A DNA stretch of 64,000 nt from Luteimicrobium sp049844995 (lineage in GTDB: Bacteria > Actinomycetota > Actinomycetes > Actinomycetales > Cellulomonadaceae): NCBI RefSeq assembly GCF_049844995.1, contig NZ_JBNCMC010000002.1, positions 682,001-746,000 on the forward strand, given 5' to 3'. The notes under the pieces are model-generated. The model did not search any database. It had not been told where the DNA came from and worked only from the letters and a program-made list of their open reading frames with translations. Position numbers and translations under genes: made by a program. Each line of letters begins with the position of its first letter. Positions within the stretch are counted from its first letter, which is position 1. This document shows, one piece after another, positions 41,754 to 50,129 of the stretch.

Positions 41754-42841
41754 GCGCGGGCTCCTCGGTTGTCGCGGCCGGGACGGTCGTCGCGGCGGTC
41801 GTGGCGGCGCTGTCCGGCGCCGGAGGCGACGTCCCACCGCGCGTACGCGTCGATGATGTCGCTCACGAGCCGGTGCCGCACCACGTCCGACGACGTCAGG
41901 CGGCAGAACTCGACGTCCTCGACACCCGTCAGCACGTCCTCGATGACCCGCAGGCCCGACGTCGTGCCGCCGGGCAGGTCGACCTGCGTCACGTCGCCCG
42001 TGATGACCATCTTCGAGCCGAAGCCGAGGCGGGTCAGGAACATCTTCATCTGCTCGGCGGACGTGTTCTGCGCCTCGTCGAGGACGATGAATGCGCTGTT
42101 TAGCGTACGGCCCCTCATATATGCCAGGGGCGCGACCTCGACGGTGCCGTTGTCGATGAGCCGCGGGATCGAGTCGGGGTCGACCATGTCGTGCAGCGCG
42201 TCGTAGAGCGGGCGCAGGTAGGGATCGATCTTCTCCGACAGGCTGCCGGGCAGGAACCCGAGCCGCTCCCCCGCCTCGACCGCCGGGCGGGTGAGGACGA
42301 TCCGGTCGACCTGCTTGGCCTGCAGCGCCTGCACGGCCTTCGCCATCGCGAGGTACGTCTTGCCTGTACCGGCGGGGCCGATCCCGAACGTGATGGTGTT
42401 GGCGTCGATCGCGTCGACGTAGCGCTTCTGCCCGACCGTCTTGGGCCGGATCTGACGGCCCCGGCTGGACAGGATGTTGAAGGTCAGGACGTCGGCGGGG
42501 CGGCTCGCCGTCGGGGCGGTCAGCATGCCGATCGAGCGCCGGACCACGTCGGGCGTGAGCGGCGTGCCGGACTCGGCGATCTCGACGAGCTCGTCGAGCA
42601 GGCGCGAGACGAGCGCGACCTCGCCGGGCCCGCCGGCGACCGCGATCTCGTTGCCGCGCGCGTGCACGTCGACGCTCGGGAAGCCGTCCTCCACGGCGCG
42701 CAGCACCGAGTCACGGCTGCCGAGGACGGCGACCATGGGGACGCTGGGAGGGACGACGATGCGGTGCTCGATCCGAGGGCTGCTCGCGGCGCTGCCCTGC
42801 GCGGCGGGGTCGGGGGCCTCGGGACGGGGTGTCGATGTCAT
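41750..42841 (-). CDS. phoH: PhoH-family ATPase
   Basis: A 363-residue PhoH-like protein with an N-terminal RNA-binding-like region (VEDGFPSVDVHARGNEIAVAG) and an ATPase core. Walker A is FGIGPAGTGKTYLA (152-165) and Walker B FIVLDEAQNTSAEQ. PhoH proteins are ATP-dependent RNA-acting enzymes that cooperate with YbeY. A stretch encoding LAYMRGRTLNSAF uses rare codons (GCA, TAT, AGG, CTA, GCA) and is markedly AT-richer than its surroundings. The C-terminal 25 residues are Arg/Asp-rich and disordered. It is divergent from the ammonium transporter and heads the ybeY-CNNM-era unit. Confidence 0.95.
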   Translation of the reverse strand: MTSTPRPEAPDPAAQGSAASSPRIEHRIVVPPSVPMVAVLGSRDSVLRAVEDGFPSVDVHARGNEIAVAGGPGEVALVSRLLDELVEIAESGTPLTPDVVRRSIGMLTAPTASRPADVLTFNILSSRGRQIRPKTVGQKRYVDAIDANTITFGIGPAGTGKTYLAMAKAVQALQAKQVDRIVLTRPAVEAGERLGFLPGSLSEKIDPYLRPLYDALHDMVDPDSIPRLIDNGTVEVAPLAYMRGRTLNSAFIVLDEAQNTSAEQMKMFLTRLGFGSKMVITGDVTQVDLPGGTTSGLRVIEDVLTGVEDVEFCRLTSSDVVRHRLVSDIIDAYARWDVASGAGQRRHDRRDDRPGRDNRGARA

Positions 42842-42971
42842 GAGCCGGCTGACGCCGTCGCTCTCCTTCGGATCTCGGGGACGGCTCGATGTGCCGAGTC
42901 GTGGAACCCCATCCTATCGACGCCCGTCCACCCTGTATTTTGACGCCGCCCACCCGAGAGGAACGCCCGCC

Positions 42972-44282
42972 ATGACAGCCCTCCCGCACGCCCTGCTGTC
43001 CGCAGCGCCGGCGCACGTCGACGCCGGCGACACCGCCTGGGTCCTCGCGTGCACCGCGCTCGTCCTCCTCATGACGCCGGGCCTCGCGTTCTTCTACGCC
43101 GGCATGGTGCGCTCCAAGCACGTGCTGGCCATGATCATGCAGAGCTTCGCGTGCATCGCGATCGTCTCGGTGACGTGGGTGCTGGTGGGCTACTCGCTCG
43201 CCTTCGACGACGACGCCGGCGGCGGCCTCGTGGGCGGCCTGCACCTGGTCGGGCTGGCCCACGCGACGGCGGGGGTGCCGGGGACGGACCTCACGATCCC
43301 GCCGCTCGTGTTCGTGCTCTTCCAGCTGCTCTTCGCGGTCCTGACGGCGGCGCTCCTCACCGGGGCCACGGCGGACCGGATGCGCTTCGAGCCGTTCGTC
43401 GTGCTCGTCGCGGTCTGGTCTGTGGTCGTCTACGCGCCCGTCGCGCACTGGACCTTCTCGCCCGACGGCTGGCTCCACCGCCTCGGGCTCCTCGACTTCG
43501 CGGGCGGCACCGTCGTCGAGACGTGCTCGGGTGCGTCCGCGCTGGCGCTCGTCCTCGTCCTCGGCCCCCGGCGCGGCTGGCCGCGCGAGATGATGGCGCC
43601 CCACAACCTGCCCCTCACGCTGCTCGGCGCGGGGCTCCTCTGGGTCGGGTGGATCGGCTTCAACGCCGGCTCCGCGCTGAGCGCCGGGACGCTCGCAGCG
43701 AGCGCCGCGCTCGCGACGCACCTGTCCGGCGTCGGCGGCATGATCGGCTGGCTCGCGCTCGAGAAGCGGCTCACCGGCAAGGCGACGACGCTCGGCGCGG
43801 CCTCGGGCGCGGTCGCGGGCCTCGTCGCGATCACGCCCGCGGCCGGGTACCTGCAGCCGCTGCCCGCGCTCGCGGTCGGGGTCGTCGCCGGCGCGGTCTG
43901 CCTGTTCGCCATCCGGCTCAAGTTCCGGTTCCGCTACGACGACTCGCTCGACGTCGTCGCGGTGCACTACGTGGGCGGCGTCGTCGGGACGCTCTGCGTG
44001 GGGCTGTTCGCCGCGGCCGCCGTCAACCCCGCCGTCGCGCACCAGGGGCTGTTCCTCGGCGGCGGGCTCGAGCAGCTCGGCACCCAGGTGGTGGGCGTCG
44101 TCGCTGTCTCCACGTTCGCGTTCGCCGCGACGTACGCCATCGCGCGCGTGCTGCACGCGACCATGGGGCTGCGCGTCACCGCCGACGACGAGCACGCCGG
44201 CCTCGACGCCAGCCAGCACGCCGAGACGGCCTACGAGCTGACCACCACGTCGACCCTCGGGCGCGGGCACGGCCACGGCTGA
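42972..44282 (+). CDS. amt: Ammonium transporter family protein (Amt/Mep/Rh)
   Basis: A 436-residue channel protein with 11 predicted helices and an extracellular N-terminus. The Amt pattern is clear: FFYAGMVRSKHVLAM, LDFAGGTVVETCSG (conserved Asp175) and VVAVHYVGGVVGTLC (His332). In most Amt proteins the pore holds two His; here the first (E. coli His168) is Glu183 while the second is retained, as in fungal Mep1/Mep3. This may change substrate handling. A His-rich tail ends the protein. No glnK or glnD follows, unlike the usual amtB-glnK-glnD unit, so this may be a secondary copy. It is divergent from phoH. Confidence 0.93.
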   Translation: MTALPHALLSAAPAHVDAGDTAWVLACTALVLLMTPGLAFFYAGMVRSKHVLAMIMQSFACIAIVSVTWVLVGYSLAFDDDAGGGLVGGLHLVGLAHATAGVPGTDLTIPPLVFVLFQLLFAVLTAALLTGATADRMRFEPFVVLVAVWSVVVYAPVAHWTFSPDGWLHRLGLLDFAGGTVVETCSGASALALVLVLGPRRGWPREMMAPHNLPLTLLGAGLLWVGWIGFNAGSALSAGTLAASAALATHLSGVGGMIGWLALEKRLTGKATTLGAASGAVAGLVAITPAAGYLQPLPALAVGVVAGAVCLFAIRLKFRFRYDDSLDVVAVHYVGGVVGTLCVGLFAAAAVNPAVAHQGLFLGGGLEQLGTQVVGVVAVSTFAFAATYAIARVLHATMGLRVTADDEHAGLDASQHAETAYELTTTSTLGRGHGHG

Positions 44283-44316
44283 CCACCGACGGCGGCGGCG
44301 CGGGGCTCGCGTCGGG

Positions 44317-44661
44317 TCAGGCGGGTGTCCAGCCCAGCCGGGCGCCCGCGAGCACGTGGCCGTGGGTGTGGAAGACGCTCTGGCCCGACCTGGCCCCGGT
44401 GTTGAAGATCAGCCGGAACTCCCCCTCGTCGAGGTCGGTCGCGACCTGCTGGCCGAGCGCGACGACGTCGGCCAGGAGCTGCGGGTCCGCGGCCGCGAGC
44501 GCCGCGACGTCGCGGTGGTGCTCGCGTGGCACCACGAGCACGTGCACCGGTGCCTGCGGGTCGATGTCGCGGAAGGCGAGCGCGCGGTCCGTGGAGGCGA
44601 CGACGTCGGCCGGGATCTCGCCGGCGACGATCTTGCAGAACAGGCAGTCGGGCTGGCTCAT
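44317..44661 (-). CDS. HIT-family nucleotide-binding hydrolase
   Basis: A 114-residue histidine-triad protein of the Hint type that cleaves nucleoside phosphoramidates or related AMP derivatives. The N-terminal CLFCKIVAGEIPA holds the Cys pair common in this group and the catalytic triad is SVFHTHGHVLAG (His-x-His-x-His). ATG 44661 gives MSQPDCLFCK; an upstream ATG at 44730 would add a 23-residue Arg/Ala tail that is not typical. It is convergent with amt (34 bases apart) and lies where HIT genes usually sit, between rsmE and phoH. Confidence 0.94.
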   Translation of the reverse strand: MSQPDCLFCKIVAGEIPADVVASTDRALAFRDIDPQAPVHVLVVPREHHRDVAALAAADPQLLADVVALGQQVATDLDEGEFRLIFNTGARSGQSVFHTHGHVLAGARLGWTPA

Positions 44662-44799
44662 GGGTCGCCACGCTAACGCCCCGTCGGCCCTCGCGCGCGC
44701 GACGGCGAACGCCGTGCATCCCTCGCTCACCGCCCCGGTCGGGCATCGTCACCGACCGATCAGCTCCGAACACCTCCAGACCGTTTCCTGAGCGCAAAG

Positions 44800-44829
44800 T
44801 TGCTACATGTCCACGGTCCGTCGTAGCGT
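44800..44829 (+). promoter_or_regulatory. Probable promoter of the sodium:solute symporter gene
   Basis: TTGCTA (44800-44805) and TAGCGT (44824-44829) are separated by 18 bases in the 237-base gap upstream of the symporter, leaving an untranslated leader of about 60 bases. Base composition drops here relative to the flanks. No known operator was recognised. Confidence 0.45.
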
Positions 44830-44898
44830 GCCGGAGCCCCACGGCGGCGCGTCGACTGTCGCCGGCGCTCCGTCGTCCCGTCAGCACGAAGGAGCCGC

Positions 44899-46578
44899 AT
44901 GAGAGTGCTCGCCGAGACCACCTCGGGCATTCACCTCGACCTCGGATGGGTCGACTACCTGATGGTCGTCGTCTACTTCGGGGTCGTCATCGGCATCGGG
45001 TTCGTGGCCCGGCGCCAGGTACGCACGAGCATGGACTTCTTCCTGTCCGGCCGCCGGATGCCCGCCTGGATCACCGGTCTGGCGTTCGTCGCCGCGAACC
45101 TCGGTGCCACGGAGATCATCGGCATGGCCGCGAACGGCGCCCAGATCGGGATGTCGACGCTCCACTACTACCTCGTGGGCGCCGTGCCCGCGATGGTCTT
45201 CCTGGGCCTCGTGATGATGCCCTTCTACTACGGCTCGAAGGTGCGCTCGGTGCCGGAGTTCATGCTCCGCCGCTTCGGCAAGGCGCCCCACGCGGTGAAC
45301 TCGATCGCGTTCGCGGTCTCGAACGTGCTCATCGCCGGCATCAACCTCTACGCCATGGCGATCGTCATCGAGGCGATGCTCGGCTGGTCGCTGTGGGTCG
45401 CCATCCTCGTGTCGGCCGGGTTCGTCCTGGTCTACATCACGCTCGGCGGCCTCTCCTCGGCGATCTACAACGAGGTGCTGCAGTTCTTCGTCATCCTGGC
45501 CGGCCTCATCCCGCTCACGATCGTCGGCCTGCACCGGGTCGGCGGCTGGGGCGGGCTCCAGGACTCGTTCGCCAAGACCGACCCGCTGCACCTGTCGGCA
45601 TGGAAGGGCACCGGGATCGGCGACGTGACCAACCCGATCGGAGCGAACTGGCTCACGATCGTGCTCGGCCTCGGCTTCGTGCTCGGCTTCGGCTACTGGA
45701 CCACCAACTTCACCGAGGTCCAGCGCGCCTTCTCCGCGAAGAACATGTCCGCGGCGCGTCGCACGCCCCTCATCGCGGCGTTCCCCAAGCTGTTCATCCC
45801 GTTCATCGTGGTCATCCCCGGCCTGATCGCGGCCGCGGTCCTCGGCAACCAGCTCAGCGGCGCGGACAACTCGGGCCTCACGTACAACGACGCCATCCCG
45901 AAGCTCATGCAGATGTACCTGCCGACGGGCGTGCTCGGCGTTGCCGTGACCGGGCTGCTCGCCTCGTTCATGGCCGGCATGGCGGCCAACGTGTCGAGCT
46001 TCAACACGGTGTTCACCTACGACATCTGGCAGCGATACATCAGGCCGAAGATGCCCGACGCCCACTACCTCAAGGTGGGTCGGCAGGTCACGGTGGTCGG
46101 CGTCCTCGTCGGCATCGGCACCGCGTTCATCGCCTCGCGGGCGGAGAACATCATGACGTACATGCAGACGCTGTTCTCGTTCTTCAACGCGCCGCTGTTC
46201 GCCGTCTTCATCGTCGGACTGCTGTGGAAGCGCATGACGGCGTCCGCCGCGCTCTGGTCGTACCTCGCCGGCATCGCCGCGCCCACCGTCGTCTGGATCG
46301 CCTACCTCAACGACGACACCCTGTTCTCGTCGGCCACGGCCGAGACCATGTACGGCGCGATCATCTCGTTCGTCACGGTCCTCGTGGTCGCCGCGATCAT
46401 CACGCCGCTCACCAGGCCCAAGGACGTGAGCGAGCTCAAGGGGCTGGTCTACGGCGTCGGCAGCATCGACATGCGGGCAGGCGCGGTGGCCACCGACACC
46501 GCCTGGTACCGCTCGCCCGCCCTGCTCGGCACCGTGGCGCTCGTCCTGTGCGTCGTCCTCTACCTGCCGTTCCTGTGA
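44899..46578 (+). CDS. Sodium:solute symporter family transporter (SSS/SGLT-like)
   Basis: A 559-residue transporter with about 14 helices. The SSS core is evident: DFFLSGRRMPAWITGLAFVAANLGATEIIGM-type helix 1-2 region (residues 46-77), ITLGGLSSAIYNEVLQFF and SFMAGMAANVSSFNTVFTYDIWQRY, which carries the Na2-site Ser/Thr region. The subgroup resembles SGLT-like sugar/inositol carriers more than proline (PutP) or monocarboxylate carriers, but the substrate is uncertain. AAGGAG lies 5 bases before the ATG. It is followed after 17 bases by a small membrane protein on the same strand. Confidence 0.9.
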   Translation: MRVLAETTSGIHLDLGWVDYLMVVVYFGVVIGIGFVARRQVRTSMDFFLSGRRMPAWITGLAFVAANLGATEIIGMAANGAQIGMSTLHYYLVGAVPAMVFLGLVMMPFYYGSKVRSVPEFMLRRFGKAPHAVNSIAFAVSNVLIAGINLYAMAIVIEAMLGWSLWVAILVSAGFVLVYITLGGLSSAIYNEVLQFFVILAGLIPLTIVGLHRVGGWGGLQDSFAKTDPLHLSAWKGTGIGDVTNPIGANWLTIVLGLGFVLGFGYWTTNFTEVQRAFSAKNMSAARRTPLIAAFPKLFIPFIVVIPGLIAAAVLGNQLSGADNSGLTYNDAIPKLMQMYLPTGVLGVAVTGLLASFMAGMAANVSSFNTVFTYDIWQRYIRPKMPDAHYLKVGRQVTVVGVLVGIGTAFIASRAENIMTYMQTLFSFFNAPLFAVFIVGLLWKRMTASAALWSYLAGIAAPTVVWIAYLNDDTLFSSATAETMYGAIISFVTVLVVAAIITPLTRPKDVSELKGLVYGVGSIDMRAGAVATDTAWYRSPALLGTVALVLCVVLYLPFL

Positions 46579-46595
46579 CACCCGAGGAGCATCCC

Positions 46596-46970
46596 GTGAG
46601 CCAGAACAGCAGCCCCCTGCACGAGCGCGTGCCGGCCGGCATGGTCTCCCACCACGCCGAGCTCACGACCGAGGAGCAGGAGGCGCACGTCCGCTCGACC
46701 CGCCGGTTCGACCTCCGGCGCATCATCGGCGCGATCTTCGTCTTCTACGGCGTTCTCGTGCTCGTCGTCGGCCTCGCCGACCCCACGGCCGACAAGGCGA
46801 AGACCGGCGGCATCGCCATCAACGTGTGGACCGGGCTGGCGATGCTCGTCGTCGGAGGGGTCTTCTTCCTCTGGGACCGCCTGCGGCCCGTGCCCGCCGA
46901 GGACATCCTCGCGAGCTATGAGGAGGAAGAGGAGGAGCGGGCCGTCGGCGAGGGCCGCGACCTGGGCTGA
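46596..46970 (+). CDS. Small two-helix membrane protein co-transcribed with the symporter
   Basis: A 124-residue protein with a cytosolic N-terminus of about 40 residues, two transmembrane helices (about 43-61 and 73-93) and a strongly acidic C-terminal tail (a run of Glu around 108-114). GTG 46596 has GAGGAG 7 bases upstream, and the gene starts 17 bases after the symporter stop. It may be an accessory or regulatory subunit of the transporter, as small partners are known for several secondary carriers, but no family function is recognised. Confidence 0.8.
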   Translation: MSQNSSPLHERVPAGMVSHHAELTTEEQEAHVRSTRRFDLRRIIGAIFVFYGVLVLVVGLADPTADKAKTGGIAINVWTGLAMLVVGGVFFLWDRLRPVPAEDILASYEEEEEERAVGEGRDLG

Positions 46971-46999
46971 GCCCTCGCGACGGTCCTCGGACCGACGCA

Positions 47000-47036
47000 C
47001 GAGGACGCCGCGCGGCACGGCCGCGCGGCGTCCTCG
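47000..47036. terminator. Bidirectional 16-bp hairpin between symporter operon and rsmE
   Basis: CGAGGACGCCGCGCGG (47000-47015) pairs perfectly with CCGCGCGGCGTCCTCG (47021-47036) around a 5-base loop. It lies 29 bases after one stop and 13 bases before the other stop of convergent genes, so it should terminate both. Confidence 0.85.
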
Positions 47037-47049
47037 CTCGCGGGTCGGA

Positions 47050-47838
47050 TCAGGCCCAGCGCCCCAGGCGCTCGCACAGCAGCGTGAGCGCGACGGGGCC
47101 CGCGGTCGAGGTCCGGAGCACGTGCGGGCCCAGCCGGACGGGGCGCCCGCCCGCCTCGGTGAGGCGCTCGAGCTCGGCGTCCGAGATCCCGCCCTCCGGC
47201 CCGACGACGACGAGCACCTCCGGGGTCGGGGCGCCCGGCGCGCCTGCCTCGGGCAGGGCCAGGGTGCCGAGCGGCTCGGTGGCGTCCTCGTGCAGCACCG
47301 CGACCCGGCCGCCGGCCGCGACGGTCTCCCGGACGACGTCGGCGAGCGCCGTCGTCGTGACGTCGGTCCGCACCTCGGGCACGCGGGCCCGGCGCGACTG
47401 CTTGGCCGCGGCCCGCACGGTCGCGAGCCAGCGCGCCCGGCTGCGGGCCGCGCGGTCGCCGCGCCACACCACCACCGAGCGCTCGGCCTGCCACGGCAGC
47501 ACCGCGTCGACGCCCACCTCGGTCGCTGCCTCGATCGCGAGCTCGTCGCGGTCGCCCTTCGCGAGGGCCTGGACGAGCACCAGCCGGACCGCGGGCTCGG
47601 GCTCGGTCTCGACGGCCTCGACCCTCAGCTCGAGCGTGTCCCGCTCGGCCCGCACGACGACGGCGAGCAGGCGGGTGCCCTCGCCGTCCACGACGTCGAC
47701 CCGCTCCCCCGCCCGGCGGCGCTGCACGACGCCCGCGTGACGCCCCTCGGCGCCGTCGAGCACGTACGTGTCGCCCGGCTCGACCCGCGACAGCGGGTCG
47801 GCCGCGCTGCGCTCGGCGAGGAAGACGGGCGCGCTCAC
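47050..47838 (-). CDS. rsmE: 16S rRNA (uracil-1498-N3)-methyltransferase
   Basis: A 262-residue SPOUT-class methyltransferase that modifies U1498 of 16S rRNA. The N-terminal PUA-like domain (APVFLAERSAADPLSRV, residues 3-19 and following) precedes the knotted SAM-binding domain with LVLVQALAKGDRDELAIEAA, VVVGPEGGISDAELE and LGPHVLRTSTAGPVAL. GTG 47838 is the start, 7 bases after the dnaJ stop. The order hrcA-dnaJ-rsmE is widespread in actinobacteria. Confidence 0.95.
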   Translation of the reverse strand: MSAPVFLAERSAADPLSRVEPGDTYVLDGAEGRHAGVVQRRRAGERVDVVDGEGTRLLAVVVRAERDTLELRVEAVETEPEPAVRLVLVQALAKGDRDELAIEAATEVGVDAVLPWQAERSVVVWRGDRAARSRARWLATVRAAAKQSRRARVPEVRTDVTTTALADVVRETVAAGGRVAVLHEDATEPLGTLALPEAGAPGAPTPEVLVVVGPEGGISDAELERLTEAGGRPVRLGPHVLRTSTAGPVALTLLCERLGRWA

Positions 47839-47845
47839 GCGCCGC

Positions 47846-48964
47846 TCACCGCCCGGAGAGCTTGTCGCGCAGCCGCGAGAACACGCCCGGGTGGGCCGCC
47901 GACAGGCGCGGCTCCGGCTTCTCCTCGCCGCGCAGGCGCGCGAGGGAGCGCAGCAGCTCGGCCTGCTCCTCGTCGAGCGTCGTCGGGACCTGGACGTCCA
48001 CGTGGACCTGGAGGTCCCCACGACCCGACCCGCTCAGGTGCCCCACGCCGAGCCCGCGGAGCGTCACGACCTGCGCGGGCTGGGTGCCCGCCCGCAGATC
48101 GACCTCCTGCTCGCCGTCGAACGTGTCGAGGGTCAGGTTCGCGCCGAGCGCCGCCGCCGTCATCGGGACCTCCAGCGTGCAGTGCAGGTCGTCCCCGCGG
48201 CGCACGAAGGTCTCGTGAGGGCGCTCGCGGACCTCGATGTAGAGGTCGCCCGCGGGGCCGCCGCCCGGGCCGACCTCGCCCTGCGCGGTCAGGCGTATGC
48301 GGGTGCCCGTCTCGACGCCGGCGGGGACGTTGACGGAGATGGTCCGGCGCTCGCGCACCCGGCCCTCGCCGCCGCAGTCGACGCACGGCTCGGGGATGAC
48401 GGTGCCGAAGCCCTGGCACGCGGCGCACGGCGCCGTCGTCATGATCTGGCCGAGGAACGAGCGCTGGACACGCTGCACGACGCCCCGGCCCTTGCAGACC
48501 TCGCAGGTGTGCATGCTCGTGCCCGGGCGGCAGCAGGTGCCGCCGCACGTCCGGCACACGACGGCGGTGTCGACCTGGAGCTCGCGCTTTGCTCCGAACA
48601 CGGCCTCCTCGAGGTCGACGTCGAGCCGCACCAGCGCGTCCTGGCCGCGGCGCGAGCGCGGCACCGGCCCCTGCTGCGCCTGGCCGCCGCCGAAGAACGT
48701 CTCGAAGATGTCCTGGAAGCCGAAGCCGCCCGAGCCGCCCATCCCGCCGCCCGGGGCGGTGGGGTCGACGCCGAGGTCGTACTGCTGGCGCTTGTCCTGG
48801 TTGGACAGCACCTCGTAGGCGCGGGACACGTCCTTGAAGCGGTCCTCCGCGTCGGGCCCGGCGACGTCCGGGTGGAGCTCGCGCGCGAGCTTGCGGTAGG
48901 CCTTCTTGATCTGGTCGGCGCTCGCGTCGCGCGGGACGCCGAGGATCTCGTAGTAGTCGTTCAC
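47846..48964 (-). CDS. dnaJ: Chaperone protein DnaJ (DnaJ2 type)
   Basis: A 372-residue Hsp40 co-chaperone that stimulates DnaK. The J domain has the HPD motif in LARELHPDVAG; the Gly/Phe linker reads GGGMGGSGGFGF; the zinc region holds four Cys pairs, CRTC, CEVC, CAAC and CVDC, of which the first repeat is irregular (CRTCGGTCC); two beta-sandwich domains follow. GTG 48964, giving VNDYYEILGV, is preferred over GTG 48982 because family members start there. This is the second DnaJ type, encoded next to hrcA without grpE or dnaK, as usual in actinobacteria. Expected to be under HrcA control together with hrcA. Confidence 0.94.
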   Translation of the reverse strand: MNDYYEILGVPRDASADQIKKAYRKLARELHPDVAGPDAEDRFKDVSRAYEVLSNQDKRQQYDLGVDPTAPGGGMGGSGGFGFQDIFETFFGGGQAQQGPVPRSRRGQDALVRLDVDLEEAVFGAKRELQVDTAVVCRTCGGTCCRPGTSMHTCEVCKGRGVVQRVQRSFLGQIMTTAPCAACQGFGTVIPEPCVDCGGEGRVRERRTISVNVPAGVETGTRIRLTAQGEVGPGGGPAGDLYIEVRERPHETFVRRGDDLHCTLEVPMTAAALGANLTLDTFDGEQEVDLRAGTQPAQVVTLRGLGVGHLSGSGRGDLQVHVDVQVPTTLDEEQAELLRSLARLRGEEKPEPRLSAAHPGVFSRLRDKLSGR

Positions 48965-49039
48965 CAAGTCACTCTCAGGCACGGGTGCGGGCAGGGATGT
49001 GGTCGGACGAAGCAGTCGGGGGCAGGGTCGCGGGCACGG

Positions 49040-50068
49040 TCAGTTCGCGAGGATGCGGGTCAGGTAGCGCGCGACCGCGCGCACCGACGCGATCGTCGCC
49101 GGGTAGTCCATGCGGGTGGGGCCGATCGAGCCGATCGCCGCGACGACCTCGCCCTCCGAACCGTAGCCCGTGGTCACGACGGACGTCTCGGAGAGGCCGT
49201 CGTACTGGGTCTCGTGGCCGATCCTGACGCGGACGCCCGACCGGTCGCCCGCGTCCTCGGCCATCTCGGTGAGCAGGCCGAGGAGGACCACCTGTTCCTC
49301 GAGCGCCTCGAGGACGGGACGCAGCGCGTGCTCGAACCGCATGCCGGTCCTCGCGAGGTTCGCGGTGCCCGTGAGGACGAGCCGTTCCTCGCTCTCCTCT
49401 GCCAGGGTCTGGACGATCACGTCGGCCACGCGTCGCGCGAGCTCCTGCACGCCGTCCTCGAGGCCCTGGGCGACGTCCTCGAGCGCGGAGCCGAGCAGCG
49501 GCAGCCGCTTGCCGGCCGCGGCGGCGTTGAGCCGTGCGCGCAGGACGGTCAGGTCGCTCTCGTCGGGCACGGACGCGACCTCGAGCATCCGCTGCTCGAC
49601 GCGGCCGGTGTCGGTGATGATGACGACGAGCAGCCGGGTCTGCCCCACTGCGACGAGCTCGAGGTGCCGCAGGCCCGAGCGGCGCAGCGACGGGTACTGG
49701 ACGACGGCGACCTGGCCCGTGAGCTCGGCCAGCAGGCGGCCCGCGCGGGCCACGACGTCGTCCAGGTCGACCGCGCCGTCGAGGAACTGCTCGATCGCGT
49801 GGCGCTCCGGCTGGGAGAGCGGCTTCACCGTGGCGAGGTGGTCGACGAAGAGGCGGTAGCCCGTGTCCGTCGGGATCCGGCCGGCCGACGTGTGGGGCTG
49901 GGCGATGTACCCGGCCTCCTCGAGGGCCGCCATGTCGTTGCGGATCGTGGCGGGCGAGACGCCGAGGTTGTGCCGTTCGGTGAGCACGCGCGACCCGACG
50001 GGCTCGCGCGTGCGGACGTAGTCCTCGACGATCGCACGCAGCACGTCGAGCCGTCGCTCCTCGCTCAC
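49040..50068 (-). CDS. hrcA: Heat-inducible transcription repressor HrcA
   Basis: A 342-residue repressor of class I heat-shock genes. The N-terminal winged helix reads RRLDVLRAIVEDYVRTREPVGS and GVSPATIRNDMAALEEAGYI, followed by the HrcA signature HTSAGRIPTDTGYRLFVD. The GAF-like and dimerisation domains follow. GTG 50068 has AGGAGG 4 bases upstream. A consensus CIRCE operator lies 33 bases upstream, so hrcA and dnaJ should be autoregulated and heat-induced. HrcA activity normally depends on GroEL. Confidence 0.97.
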   Translation of the reverse strand: MSEERRLDVLRAIVEDYVRTREPVGSRVLTERHNLGVSPATIRNDMAALEEAGYIAQPHTSAGRIPTDTGYRLFVDHLATVKPLSQPERHAIEQFLDGAVDLDDVVARAGRLLAELTGQVAVVQYPSLRRSGLRHLELVAVGQTRLLVVIITDTGRVEQRMLEVASVPDESDLTVLRARLNAAAAGKRLPLLGSALEDVAQGLEDGVQELARRVADVIVQTLAEESEERLVLTGTANLARTGMRFEHALRPVLEALEEQVVLLGLLTEMAEDAGDRSGVRVRIGHETQYDGLSETSVVTTGYGSEGEVVAAIGSIGPTRMDYPATIASVRAVARYLTRILAN

Positions 50069-50100
50069 GCGTCCTCCTGTCGCAGCCGGCCCGGGGACGG

Positions 50101-50127
50101 GTGGCACTCTCACCCCCGGAGTGCCAA
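50101..50127. promoter_or_regulatory. CIRCE element (HrcA operator)
   Basis: GTGGCACTC (50101-50109), 9 bases, GAGTGCCAA (50119-50127). Read on the minus strand it is TTGGCACTC-N9-GAGTGCCAC, very close to the CIRCE consensus TTAGCACTC-N9-GAGTGCTAA. It lies between hrcA and the stop of the MFS gene, 33 bases before the hrcA start. Confidence 0.92.
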
Positions 50128-50129
50128 TC

